From Arthrobacter psychrochitiniphilus (GTDB lineage: Bacteria > Actinomycetota > Actinomycetes > Actinomycetales > Micrococcaceae): a stretch of DNA of 64,000 bases. The notes beneath the pieces are model-generated. The model searched no databases. It saw only the letters and a program-made list of their open reading frames with translations, and had not been told where the DNA came from. Each line of letters starts with the position of its first letter. Within the stretch, counting starts at the first letter, position 1. This document shows positions 55,921 to 63,665 of the stretch, one piece after another. Location of the stretch: assembly GCF_003185915.1 (NCBI RefSeq), contig NZ_QHLZ01000010.1, positions 1-64,000 on the forward strand, written 5' to 3'. The position numbers and the translations under genes are program-made.

Positions 55921-55957
55921 AGGCCCGGTCACCTCATGGTGGCCGGGCCTTTTTCTG
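55921..55957 (+). terminator. Rho-independent terminator after UPF0182
   Basis: AGGCCCGGTCACC (55921-55933) pairs with 55938-55950 through 13 pairs, one of them G-U, around a TCAT loop, followed by TTTTTCTG. It sits 27 bp beyond the UPF0182 stop. Confidence 0.92.
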
Positions 55958-56037
55958 CCCAATTTCGCCAGGGAGACGAAGGTCACGTGCTCTCAGTTTT
56001 ACCTGCGGGCGAATGGACGGTAAAGTAATAATCACAT

Positions 56038-56111
<74 letters not shown>

Positions 56112-56120
56112 CTCCACAAG

Positions 56121-56158
56121 AAAACCCCTGGTCCTCGGACCGGGGGTTTTCTGTTTTT
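56121..56158 (+). terminator. Rho-independent terminator after the tRNA
   Basis: AAAACCCCTGGTCC pairs with GGACCGGGGGTTTT (one bulge) around a TC-rich loop, followed by CTGTTTTT. It lies 10 bp beyond the tRNA. Confidence 0.88.
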
Positions 56159-56185
56159 CACCAGTGTGCTGGAACGCAGGCAGTC

Positions 56186-56520
56186 TCAGAACGGCACCAG
56201 GAACTCCGTTGCCGTATTGCTGATGAGATGTACAAGACCGCGGTGACTAGGAGAATACCCCGTAGCAAAAGGTACGGGCTGCCGTCTCCGGTGAACGTGA
56301 GCATCCCATCCGCGATCATCTTGGCTGTGCCGGTCTGGGTGATGAACGCTGAGAGTGGAATCATGCGAACCACCAGAATCAGGGCTTGTCACACCATGGA
56401 ACGGTGGGCGTGGCCAATCGTGAGAACCCGCGCCAGGACCATGGCCGCCAGCAGCGCTGTAACGGCGGCCGCTGACGCATTCAGCAAGTAACGTGCGGAC
56501 ATCGCGCATGTGCCGGCGAA
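56186..56520 (-). pseudogene. Remnant of an SLC13/DASS-type anion transporter (C-terminal part)
   Basis: Reading the minus strand from about 56520 gives LNASAAAVTALLAAMVLARV, then HRSMV followed by a TGA near 56394. It continues with QALILVVRMIPLSAFITQTGTAKMIADGML and SPYLLLRGILLVTAVL. The next family motif, LISNTATEFLVPF, appears only in the neighbouring frame, so there is also a frameshift near 56230. The spacing and content match the last membrane segments of SLC13-family permeases, including the signature SNT motif. The N-terminal two thirds are absent. Confidence 0.75.
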
Positions 56521-56547
56521 CCCCGCTATAAAGCACTGCGAACACTG

Positions 56548-56754
56548 CTCACCCGTGCCGATCTACTGACTGAGAGAAAAACACGCTTGGGCGGCGTATT
56601 GGCCGTTGATGTGTTGGCCTCCGTGGACCTACCCGGAACGTCCAATGGCTCAACTGAAATAATTAATGGAGGACTGGAATACCTCCAAGGATTCGCACTC
56701 GGCTTCCGCAACCTCACCAACTACGTCACCAGATCACTGCTGGAATCACGCTGA
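56548..56754 (+). mobile_element. ISL3-family transposase remnant
   Basis: The reading ...RADLLTERKTRLGGVLAVDV... is joined directly to ...LPGTSNGSTEIINGG and LEYLQGFALGFRNLTNY, ending VTRSLLESR and a TGA. The second block is the hallmark C-terminus of ISL3-type transposases (normally PGTSNGPTEAINGRLE, then GFRNLTNYIARSLL). The first block normally lies well upstream of it, so an internal deletion has fused them. No terminal inverted repeats were recognised. This is a dead fragment, not an intact element. Confidence 0.8.
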
Positions 56755-56782
56755 TTCAGACCGAAACAAAACTCTCAATTTT

Positions 56783-57001
56783 GACGTGTTTGTGTACCTC
56801 ATCGCCCGAGGCAACTACATGACCAAGCGCAGTCAGCAGGCTGCAACCTCGGCGCAGCAGCAAGGCGGGGAATGCTTGCGCTTCGTGGCCGGAATCCAGA
56901 GTCCGGCAGACTAGTAGATTGCGGCAGCTAAGTCGCTACTGGATGCAGGCACCATCACGGAGCCCGAATACGCTCAGCTCAAGATAAAGGCCCTGGCTTA
57001 A
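56783..57001 (+). pseudogene. Remnant of a PLDc_N/SHOCT-domain protein
   Basis: The frame gives VFVYLIARGNYMTKRSQQA, a polar Gln/Ala linker, two consecutive stop codons (TAGTAG at 56911-56916), and then IAAAKSLLDAGTITEPEYAQ and LKIKALA with a stop. The last block is a clear SHOCT motif, and the first fits the end of the preceding membrane segment in common actinobacterial SHOCT proteins. The 5' part is missing. Confidence 0.7.
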
Positions 57002-57113
57002 GCATTCTCGGTTCCACGCAAGGATAAGATCGCACGAAGGCGGCTGCGGACTCTCAACGTACCCACAGCCTCCTTTTCCATGACATAAGGACTTAAGGAA
57101 GCGGCGGAACGCA

Positions 57114-58571
57114 ATGTTCAATAACCACGATGCACTGGCCTGGCTGCTGCTGGCAGGACATGTGCTCTTGGGCGCCGTGGCCGTGGCATACATTTCTGCC
57201 CGGCGACGGCCAGCTACTGCCATTGCCTGGATGCTCACTATTATCTTTATCCCCTACGTGGGTATCGTGGCTTTTTTGCTGGTGGGTTTCACCCGGCTGC
57301 CAAAGGCCCGCAGGGACAAGCAACGTCACGTCAACGAGTTGATTCTGGCCCGCACCGAGGGGCTTGACCAGCACAGCCACAGGGAAGACTGGCCCAAGGG
57401 CCTTTCCACGCTGGTCACCCTTAACAACAACTTGGGCGCGTTGCCCATGGTGGGCGGCAACAGCGTTGAATTGCTCCCGGACTACCATGGCTCCATTGCC
57501 GCCATGGCCCGTGAGATTGATGCGGCACAGCGCTTTGTGCACGTGGAATTTTATATATTGGTCCACGATGCAGCCACCAAGCCCTTCTTTGATGCGTTGG
57601 AGCGAGCTTGCCAGCGGGGCGTGACAGTGCGGGTGCTCAGCGACCACCTGGCCTCCTTGATGAACCCTGGCAGGAAGGAGACCTTGTCGCGGCTGGCTGT
57701 GATGGGTGCCGAATACCACGCTATGCTGCCCTTGCGTCCGTGGAAAGGGAATTGGCAGCGGGTGGATCTTCGCAACCACCGCAAACTGGTGGTGGTCGAC
57801 GGGCAGGTGGGCTTTGCTGGATCGCAAAACATGGTTCATGAGAGTTACAACAAGAAAAAAAACATCTCCCGCGGGCTTCGTTGGCACGAATTGATGATGC
57901 GGGTCCACGGCCCTGTGGTGCGCGAGCTCGACGCCGTTTTCGTCACCGACTGGTTTAGTGAAACCAATGTCCTGCTGGAACTGGATACCTCACCGGTTGT
58001 GCTGGACCAGGCGTCGCACCTGGTGGATGCCCAGGTGGTGCCCAGCGGTCCCAGCTTTGAAAACGACAACAGCCTGAAACTCTTCGTCTCCATGATTCAC
58101 CAGGCCACCGAGCGGGTCAGCATTACCAGCCCCTACTTTGTACCGGAAGAATCAGTGCTGTTGGCGATCATCAGTGCGGCCGGGCGCGGCCTGTCTGTGG
58201 AACTATTCGTTTCCGAGATTGGCGACCAGGCGATGGTTTACCATGCCCAACGCTCCTATTACGAGGCGTTGCTGCGCGCCGGCGTAAAAATCTACCTGTA
58301 TAAATCCCCGGAAGTGCTGCATTCCAAGCACTTCAGCATCGACTCGGATGTCGCAGTGATCGGCTCGTCAAACATGGACATCCGCTCGTTCTCACTGAAC
58401 ATGGAGATATCGGTATTGATCCACAGTGCCACCTTCGTGACACAGATGCGCGAAGTGGAGGACGGGTACAGGGCCAACAGCAGCGAGCTTGAACTCCATG
58501 ATTGGATCAAGCGGCCCCGGTGGGAGAAGTTCTGGGACAGCGCGGCCCGGCTGACCTCCAACCTGCAATAG
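57114..58571 (+). CDS. cls: Cardiolipin synthase (phospholipase D family)
   Basis: Cls makes cardiolipin from phosphatidylglycerol or related lipids at the membrane. Two N-terminal membrane helices (PLDc_N domain, LLAGHVLLGAVAVAYIS and LTIIFIPYVGIVAFLL) precede two HKD active-site motifs: NHRKLVVVDGQVGFAGSQN and HSKHFSIDSDVAVIGSSNMD. At 485 aa it is full length. GGAAG lies ahead of the ATG. The neighbouring upstream region is gene debris, so it is probably its own transcription unit. Confidence 0.95.
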   Translation: MFNNHDALAWLLLAGHVLLGAVAVAYISARRRPATAIAWMLTIIFIPYVGIVAFLLVGFTRLPKARRDKQRHVNELILARTEGLDQHSHREDWPKGLSTLVTLNNNLGALPMVGGNSVELLPDYHGSIAAMAREIDAAQRFVHVEFYILVHDAATKPFFDALERACQRGVTVRVLSDHLASLMNPGRKETLSRLAVMGAEYHAMLPLRPWKGNWQRVDLRNHRKLVVVDGQVGFAGSQNMVHESYNKKKNISRGLRWHELMMRVHGPVVRELDAVFVTDWFSETNVLLELDTSPVVLDQASHLVDAQVVPSGPSFENDNSLKLFVSMIHQATERVSITSPYFVPEESVLLAIISAAGRGLSVELFVSEIGDQAMVYHAQRSYYEALLRAGVKIYLYKSPEVLHSKHFSIDSDVAVIGSSNMDIRSFSLNMEISVLIHSATFVTQMREVEDGYRANSSELELHDWIKRPRWEKFWDSAARLTSNLQ

Positions 58572-58639
58572 CCTGCCCCCTCCGACGGTATCGCACCAAT
58601 GGCGCGTTTTTTCACAACGCTCTCTTACTAGTGGCAGGT

Positions 58640-59656
58640 TCAGCCGTGGCCCGGTTTTGCGGTCTTGGGGCCCTTGGTGGCTTGCGGGTGCGCATCAACC
58701 AAAACTGCCCGTACAAACAGTGTGAGCGGAACGGCCATGAGAGCACCGAGTGGTCCCAAGAGTGCGGACCAGAAGATGGCTGACAGGAAGGTCAAGGTCA
58801 TGTTCAGATTGACCGAGCCGGAGACGAACTTGGGCTGGATGAGCGACTGGATCAGCGAATTAGTCACACCGTAGAAGGCCACCACGGCGATGAACGTGGG
58901 GAGGCCGCCGGCTAAAAGGGCCATGATGGCACCCAGCGCACCCAGCGCACCCAGCGCACCCAGCGCAAGCAGCAGGATCAAGTGTAAGACGGCAACAATG
59001 GCGCCGAAAATGGTGGTCATGATCATGAATGAGCGGGACAATTTCGCGAGGTTACTCAGGGCCACCACGACCGGGGCACGCTTTTCCTTGACCACAGCAA
59101 GGATAGTGGGGAAGTAGTTGGCGTCGATGCCCATGAATATCACCAGCAGCAGCAGGAAAAGTCCGCCCGAGCCAATGCTCATCACACCGCCAAGCAGGTT
59201 GGATGCAGTGTTCAGGAGTACGCGAAGGTCAATTGAATCGGCAATTGCACGCACTTGCTTGTCCGCGATGCCAAAGGTGTTGTGCAGGAAGACTCTCAGA
59301 TCTGCATGAAATTCGGCGACCTGTGGGGTGATTTGCGGCAGAACCCAGCTCAGTTGAACGCCAGAGATCCACAATGAGGCTACAAAATGCCCCGAGCATG
59401 GCTTAGACGGACAGGATGTCTGCCATGCCAGCTTTAACAGTGGGGCACCACGAGCCATGAGCTGCTGCTTCACGGGGTAGGCACAAATCGTTAGCACTAA
59501 TGCCTGAAAGACTGGGCCCAGACTTGAGGAAATGCGGCCAGTCCCGAGCAGTACAATGACGGCTGCAGCCAAACTGAAAAGGACCTTGGTTCCGGAGGAG
59601 CCATGGTTGGGGTCTGGCTCGGTTCCGATCGCTGTACTGTTGCTAGATTCGCGCAC
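58640..59656 (-). CDS. AI-2E family membrane transporter, possibly damaged at the N-terminal side
   Basis: The C-terminal two thirds match the AI-2E/PerM family: helices around GGVMSIGSGGLFLLLLVIFMGI, YGVTNSLIQSLIQPKFVSGSVNLN (the family core) and LLGPLGALMAVPLTL. These proteins are putative small-molecule or ion exporters. Near residues 70-100 the sequence is Cys/Pro-rich (WQTSCPSKPCSGHF) where a hydrophobic helix is expected. The alternative frame there reads MADILSV-stop-AMLGAFCSLIV, which looks more like the family, so compensating indels may have damaged this helix. A GAL repeat stretches one loop. Confidence 0.75.
   Translation of the reverse strand: MRESSNSTAIGTEPDPNHGSSGTKVLFSLAAAVIVLLGTGRISSSLGPVFQALVLTICAYPVKQQLMARGAPLLKLAWQTSCPSKPCSGHFVASLWISGVQLSWVLPQITPQVAEFHADLRVFLHNTFGIADKQVRAIADSIDLRVLLNTASNLLGGVMSIGSGGLFLLLLVIFMGIDANYFPTILAVVKEKRAPVVVALSNLAKLSRSFMIMTTIFGAIVAVLHLILLLALGALGALGALGAIMALLAGGLPTFIAVVAFYGVTNSLIQSLIQPKFVSGSVNLNMTLTFLSAIFWSALLGPLGALMAVPLTLFVRAVLVDAHPQATKGPKTAKPGHG
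58929..58964 (-). repeat. 9-bp tandem repeat, four copies, in the AI-2E gene
   Basis: GCACCCAGC is repeated exactly four times, encoding GAL tripeptides on the minus strand in a membrane segment. Copy number changes would lengthen the helix by three residues at a time without shifting the frame. Confidence 0.85.
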
Positions 59657-59659
59657 ACA

Positions 59660-60938
59660 ATGCCATCACACAGCAGTCTGGATCACCCTCCCTCAGCTCA
59701 CACCGGCACTGGCGCCCACGAAAGGCCTGCCATAACGCTTGGAACCCTCGCTCAGCCAGTGTTTCCACGAGACAGACTCGACCATTGGGCACAGCGCACA
59801 CCCGACCTTACCGCCGCAGTATTGGGCGAAACCAGCTACACCTGGGCGCAATGGCGCACCCGAATTCTGCAGCCGACCGACGCGTTGGCGAAGGCCGGCA
59901 GCAAACGCGGGGACAGGACTCTTTCCTTCGATCTGAATCACCTGGCCATTGTGGAACTCACCTTTGCCGCCTCGGCTCTCGGTGCCGGCACCGTGGTGGG
60001 CAACTTCAGGCTTGGGCCTAGCCAACTGGCCCACATCTTGGAAGATTCAAGACCCAAAATGGTGTTCTACTGTGCCGAGCTGAAAAGTGTGCTGGCGAAA
60101 GCCGAAGCCGAAACGCCGCTGCCGCGCATGGTTGCCATCGGTGGCGAGCACTGTGACTACGAGCAGTTCCTGGCAACCGGTGTTGTCGGTGCAACAGTTG
60201 CAACCGGATCAAACGGTGCCACAACGGGGGCTGACTATTCCGGCGTCGGGCCCCAGGATACGGTCCTGCTCATGTATAACTCCGGGACCACCGGCAAACC
60301 TAAGGGCATGGAACTGACGCACGCAAGCGTCAACGAGCACAGTGTGGTTGCCAAAGCAGGGTTTGGGATGAAGCCCGGGGAGATGACCATGGTGGGGATG
60401 CCCATGTTTCATGTGGGCGGCTCCTACTACTTCAAGGTCGGCATTTATGCCGGTGTCGAAATTGTCCACCTGCGTGAAACCTCGGCTGCCACTATGATCG
60501 GCGCCATGCTCCAGAACGAAGACCATAGGAACCCGCCCCGGTCCGAGGTTCTGCAATCTGCGGGCAAGGCCCCTTCCTGGGGTGGACATTCGGATTGCCG
60601 ATCCGTTCAGCCATGAGCTCCTGTGCTCCGGCGGCGAGAACATTTACTGCCCCGAAGTTGAGAACGTGCTCATGGCCCATCCCGAAATGGCTGAGCGGAT
60701 TGTCATAGGCATCCCTGTTCCGCGCTGGGTTCAAACAGTCAACGCTGTTGTAGTGCGTGCCCCCGGCAGTATGGTGAGCGAAGCGGACATCATCGCCTTC
60801 TGCCGCGAACGCCTAGCCCACAACCAGTGCCCCACCTCGGTGGATTTTGCGGACGAACTGCCCCGCAATGCGACGGGGAAAATTCTCAAGCGCAATCTGC
60901 GCGAACCATATTGGAGGGACCATGACCGCAACATCTAG
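59660..60938 (+). pseudogene. AMP-dependent acyl-CoA synthetase pseudogene
   Basis: The N-terminal half is a class I adenylate-forming enzyme: HWAQRTPDLTAAVLGETSYTWAQW, then the P-loop LLMYNSGTTGKPKGMELTHAS and MPMFHVGGSYYF. Three lesions follow. First, MIGAMLQ (about 60515) jumps directly to NEDHRNPPRSEVLQSAG, losing roughly 100-150 residues including the YGMTE-type motif. Second, an extra base near 60566 shifts the frame before PGVDIRIADPFSHE. Third, that segment joins LLCSGGENIYCPEVENVL at about 60620, losing the hinge and D-x-x-G-Y region. The C-terminal domain then runs intact to the stop with the catalytic lysine (ATGKILKRNLRE). Confidence 0.85.
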
Positions 60939-61827
60939 CAGTTCCAATAGTTCAGGCACGACGGCGGACGCGGCCTCGGGTGCCACCGTCCCGCCCGCTG
61001 GTGGGAGCCTTGCCGGCAAAACCCTGCTCATGTCTGGAGGGTCCCGCGGCATTGGCTTGGCTATCGCCGTTCGGGCAGCCCAGGATGGCGCCAACGTGGT
61101 GCTTCTGGCCAAGACTGACACCCCGGACCCGCGGCTGGCGGGCACAATCCACACCGCCGCTGCATCCATTGAGGCGGCGGGCGGGCAGGTGCTGGCCGTG
61201 GCGGGGGACGTGCGCAACGACGACACCATCGCCTCCGCCGTTGCACAGACGGTGGAACGCTTTGGCGGGATAGACATCGTGGTGAACAACGCCAGCGTCA
61301 TCTCCCTGGACGGGACGCTGACGGTTTCACCGAAGCGGTACGACCTCATGCAAGATGTGAACGTGCGTGGTACCTTCATGCTGTCCAAGGCTGCGCTGCC
61401 GCACCTTTTGGAGGCGTCGAACCCGCATATTCTTTCGCTGTGCCCGCCGCTGAACATGTCCCAGAAATGGCTCGGTGCGAACCCGGCCTACACACTGGCC
61501 AAGTACGGCATGACGCTGACGGCGATGGGCTTCGCTGCGGAGTTCGCCGAGCAGGGCGTGGCCTCCAATACGCTGTGGCCGCGCACCACGATCGCCACGG
61601 CCGCCGTCGCCAACCTTCTCGGCGGGGAGGCGATGATCCGGCGCTCGCGGCATGCCATCATCATGGCCGACGCTGCCCACGCCATCCTCACCACCGACAG
61701 CCGCCAGTTGACGGGGCAGAACATCCTTGACGAGGAACTGCTGCGCTCCCGTGGCGAGACTGACTTCTCGCACTATGCCGTGGATCCGGCGGCGGAGCTC
61801 ATGATCGACCTCTACGTGGACCCGTAA
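60922..61827 (+). CDS. Short-chain dehydrogenase/reductase, HSDL2-like
   Basis: This NAD(P)-dependent oxidoreductase has LMSGGSRGIGLAIAVRAAQDGA (cofactor), VAGDVRND, IDIVVNNASVISLDG and the active-site Tyr190-x3-Lys194 (YTLAK). The insert after the first strand (KTDTPDPRLAGTIHTAAASIEAAGG) and the C-terminal SRQLTGQNILDEELLRSRG are typical of the HSDL2/peroxisomal-type SDR subgroup. GGAGGG precedes ATG 60922, which overlaps the end of the CoA-ligase pseudogene by 17 bp, as in an operon. The first 30 residues are Ser/Thr-rich. Confidence 0.9.
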   Translation: MTATSSSSNSSGTTADAASGATVPPAGGSLAGKTLLMSGGSRGIGLAIAVRAAQDGANVVLLAKTDTPDPRLAGTIHTAAASIEAAGGQVLAVAGDVRNDDTIASAVAQTVERFGGIDIVVNNASVISLDGTLTVSPKRYDLMQDVNVRGTFMLSKAALPHLLEASNPHILSLCPPLNMSQKWLGANPAYTLAKYGMTLTAMGFAAEFAEQGVASNTLWPRTTIATAAVANLLGGEAMIRRSRHAIIMADAAHAILTTDSRQLTGQNILDEELLRSRGETDFSHYAVDPAAELMIDLYVDP

Positions 61828-61858
61828 TTACTACCTCCGCAGTCATGGCGGAAGCCGG

Positions 61859-62506
61859 TCAGATGGCGGGAACGGCTTCTGTCACGATGACGCGCAAGGT
61901 GCTGGCCAGCAGCGTGTGGACCTGGGGTCGGGTGAGAGTTTTTCGCAGCAGCCACTCGCGGCCACCGCTGCGGACCAGTTGGGTATAAATTCGGAACATG
62001 GCCCGAATTTGTTCCCGGTTCTTGGTGCGCTCGGCCAGTCCAGTGGCGTCGATGAGCAGCTCAATTGAGTCATTTTCAGCCGCGATCAAGATTTTTTCCA
62101 AATCCGGATCCCGCCCTATACTGCCTGAACCCAGCGCCAGCCAACTGGCACCGGAGGTCTCCAGTGAGTCCAGGAACCACGCCACCGCCACCTCCACACG
62201 TTCCTCAAAGGAGCCGTCGGGCAGCTTGGCCACCGCCACCTCTGAGACCGTGGAATTGACCTTGATGACTTCCAGGTACAGCTCGCGCTTGTTGCCGAAA
62301 TAATGGTTGATGAGCCCACGGGCAACACCTGCAGCAGCGGCAATGTCGGTTGCTGAAACGTCCTCATAGGCGCGTTCATTGAACAGCTTTTGCGCACACT
62401 CAAAGATTTGTTGACGGCGTTCATCGGGGCTCAGCCGCTGCCTGCGGGGCTCGGTGCGGTCATCGGGAATCACGGTGTTGGGCCCGTCTGCATCCACGGC
62501 AGCCAT
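61859..62506 (-). CDS. TetR-family regulator of the acyl-CoA locus
   Basis: The HTH lies at about residues 28-75 (RRQQIFECAQKLFNERAYEDVSATDIAAAAGVARGLINHYFGNKRELY). The remainder is a helical ligand domain of 140 residues. It overlaps the 3' end of the enoyl-CoA hydratase gene by 37 bp on the same strand, so the two are co-transcribed. The palindrome in front of the hydratase at 63375-63395 is a probable operator, giving autoregulation. An acyl-CoA ligand would fit the neighbours but is inferred. Confidence 0.9.
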   Translation of the reverse strand: MAAVDADGPNTVIPDDRTEPRRQRLSPDERRQQIFECAQKLFNERAYEDVSATDIAAAAGVARGLINHYFGNKRELYLEVIKVNSTVSEVAVAKLPDGSFEERVEVAVAWFLDSLETSGASWLALGSGSIGRDPDLEKILIAAENDSIELLIDATGLAERTKNREQIRAMFRIYTQLVRSGGREWLLRKTLTRPQVHTLLASTLRVIVTEAVPAI

Positions 62507-63348
62507 GCCGGGATACCCTCGGGCACTGTCAAGGGGAAGTGCGGCGGGCGTTTTTCCAGGAACGAGGTGACACCCTCGACGGCGTCACTGTGCCCTGGTG
62601 TGCTAGCAATCAGGCGCGAATCCACTGCATGGACGGGGACGGGTGAGTCCAAAGCGCTCAGCCGGTTGAGCATCTGCTTGATGACGGCGGTGGAGACCTC
62701 CGAGGTGTTGGCGATGAGGTCCCTGGCCAGTTCGTAGGCGGCCTCCAGTACGCCTTCGGGCTCGTGCACCGAGGTGACGAGTCCGGCGTCGAGCGCTTCC
62801 TGCGCCCCGAAAAGCCGGCCCGTCAGCATCCAGTCGCTCGCCTTGGACACTCCCACCAGGCGTGGCAGATACCAAACCGAGGCCCCCTCAGGGAAGATGC
62901 CGCGGCGGCTGAACGGGAAGGAGAAGCGGGAATCGGTGGAGGCCAGGCGGAAGTCACAGGAGAGCGTGATGGTTATGCCGCCACCCACGGACACCCCGCG
63001 CAGGGCGGCGATGACGGGCTTGTTCATGGTGTAGATGGTTTTGGAGCAGCGCCCGGCCGGTTCCTGCCAGTCCTGGGTGGAGCCGGTCATGGTCACATCA
63101 AAGCCGCCACCGCTCAGATCAGCACCCACGGAGAAGTCATTGCCAACGCTGGTGAAAGCAACTATCTGGACCTCCGGATCGGCGTCGGCAGCCAGAAAAG
63201 CGTGCTCCAGTTCGTTTGCCATGGTCAGCGTGTAGCCGTTGCGTGCCTCGGGGCGGTTCAAGGAAACCGTGGCAATTCGCTCGGCAACGGCGTAGCTGAT
63301 GGCCGTGTAGGGGAGGGGGACTTCAGCTGTCATGGTCATCGCTTTCAT
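62470..63348 (-). CDS. Enoyl-CoA hydratase/isomerase family protein
   Basis: This crotonase-fold enzyme acts on acyl-CoA thioesters, most likely hydrating enoyl-CoA. Family features are VSLNRPEARNGYTLTMANEL, FSVGADLSGGGFD (first oxyanion-hole region) and ALRGVSVGGGITITLSCDFRLAS (second). The sequence continues with FSFPFSRRGIFPEGASVWYLPRLVG. The glutamates of true hydratases cannot be placed with certainty. The ATG at 63348 is chosen; ATGs at 63339 and 63333 are alternatives. It is followed by tetR and is divergent from the acyl-CoA dehydrogenase remnant and thiolase. Confidence 0.9.
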   Translation of the reverse strand: MKAMTMTAEVPLPYTAISYAVAERIATVSLNRPEARNGYTLTMANELEHAFLAADADPEVQIVAFTSVGNDFSVGADLSGGGFDVTMTGSTQDWQEPAGRCSKTIYTMNKPVIAALRGVSVGGGITITLSCDFRLASTDSRFSFPFSRRGIFPEGASVWYLPRLVGVSKASDWMLTGRLFGAQEALDAGLVTSVHEPEGVLEAAYELARDLIANTSEVSTAVIKQMLNRLSALDSPVPVHAVDSRLIASTPGHSDAVEGVTSFLEKRPPHFPLTVPEGIPAWLPWMQTGPTP

Positions 63349-63374
63349 GAATGGAAAGTAAAGACTTGCGTCAT

Positions 63375-63395
63375 CTATTGACACGGTGTCAATAG
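63375..63395. promoter_or_regulatory. 21-bp palindrome, likely TetR operator
   Basis: CTATTGACAC-G-GTGTCAATAG is a perfect inverted repeat of 10 bp around one base, between the divergent enoyl-CoA hydratase and thiolase-side genes. Size and symmetry fit a TetR dimer site. It lies within 27 bp of the hydratase start, so it can block that promoter. Confidence 0.75.
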
Positions 63396-63414
63396 TCTTG
63401 CACTATGGGCATTA

Positions 63415-63571
63415 TGTCAACAACTCGGCTTGTTTCCCGCTGGATCGATGAAGATCTTTGCGACGTTGCATCCCTGGCGAGGGTTTTTTCCACCAAGGAG
63501 GCAACCCGCTCGCAGAGAAATTCGGCGGCGCCAATGGGGTCATGAAGGAGCTCATTGCCACCTCCCTCTGA
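63415..63571 (+). pseudogene. Acyl-CoA dehydrogenase C-terminal remnant
   Basis: One frame gives STTRLVSRWIDEDLCDVAS and LARVFSTKEATR, fitting a C-terminal helix of acyl-CoA dehydrogenases. The neighbouring frame then gives [20 protein letters not shown] followed by ATSL and a TGA, which fits the enzyme's extreme C-terminus (usually IYGGANEIMKELI). The frame shift falls in the AAGGAGGC stretch near 63496-63502, and about 30 residues between the two blocks are missing, so the gene is broken and most of the enzyme is gone. Confidence 0.75.
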
Positions 63572-63665
63572 CGCAGCACCAACCACCCGTTCCACCAAAA
63601 AGTCAGTTTTGCCAACCGTCCGTCCGCACTGCAGCGAACGAGATGACAATGGAAGGAAAGCTCAC

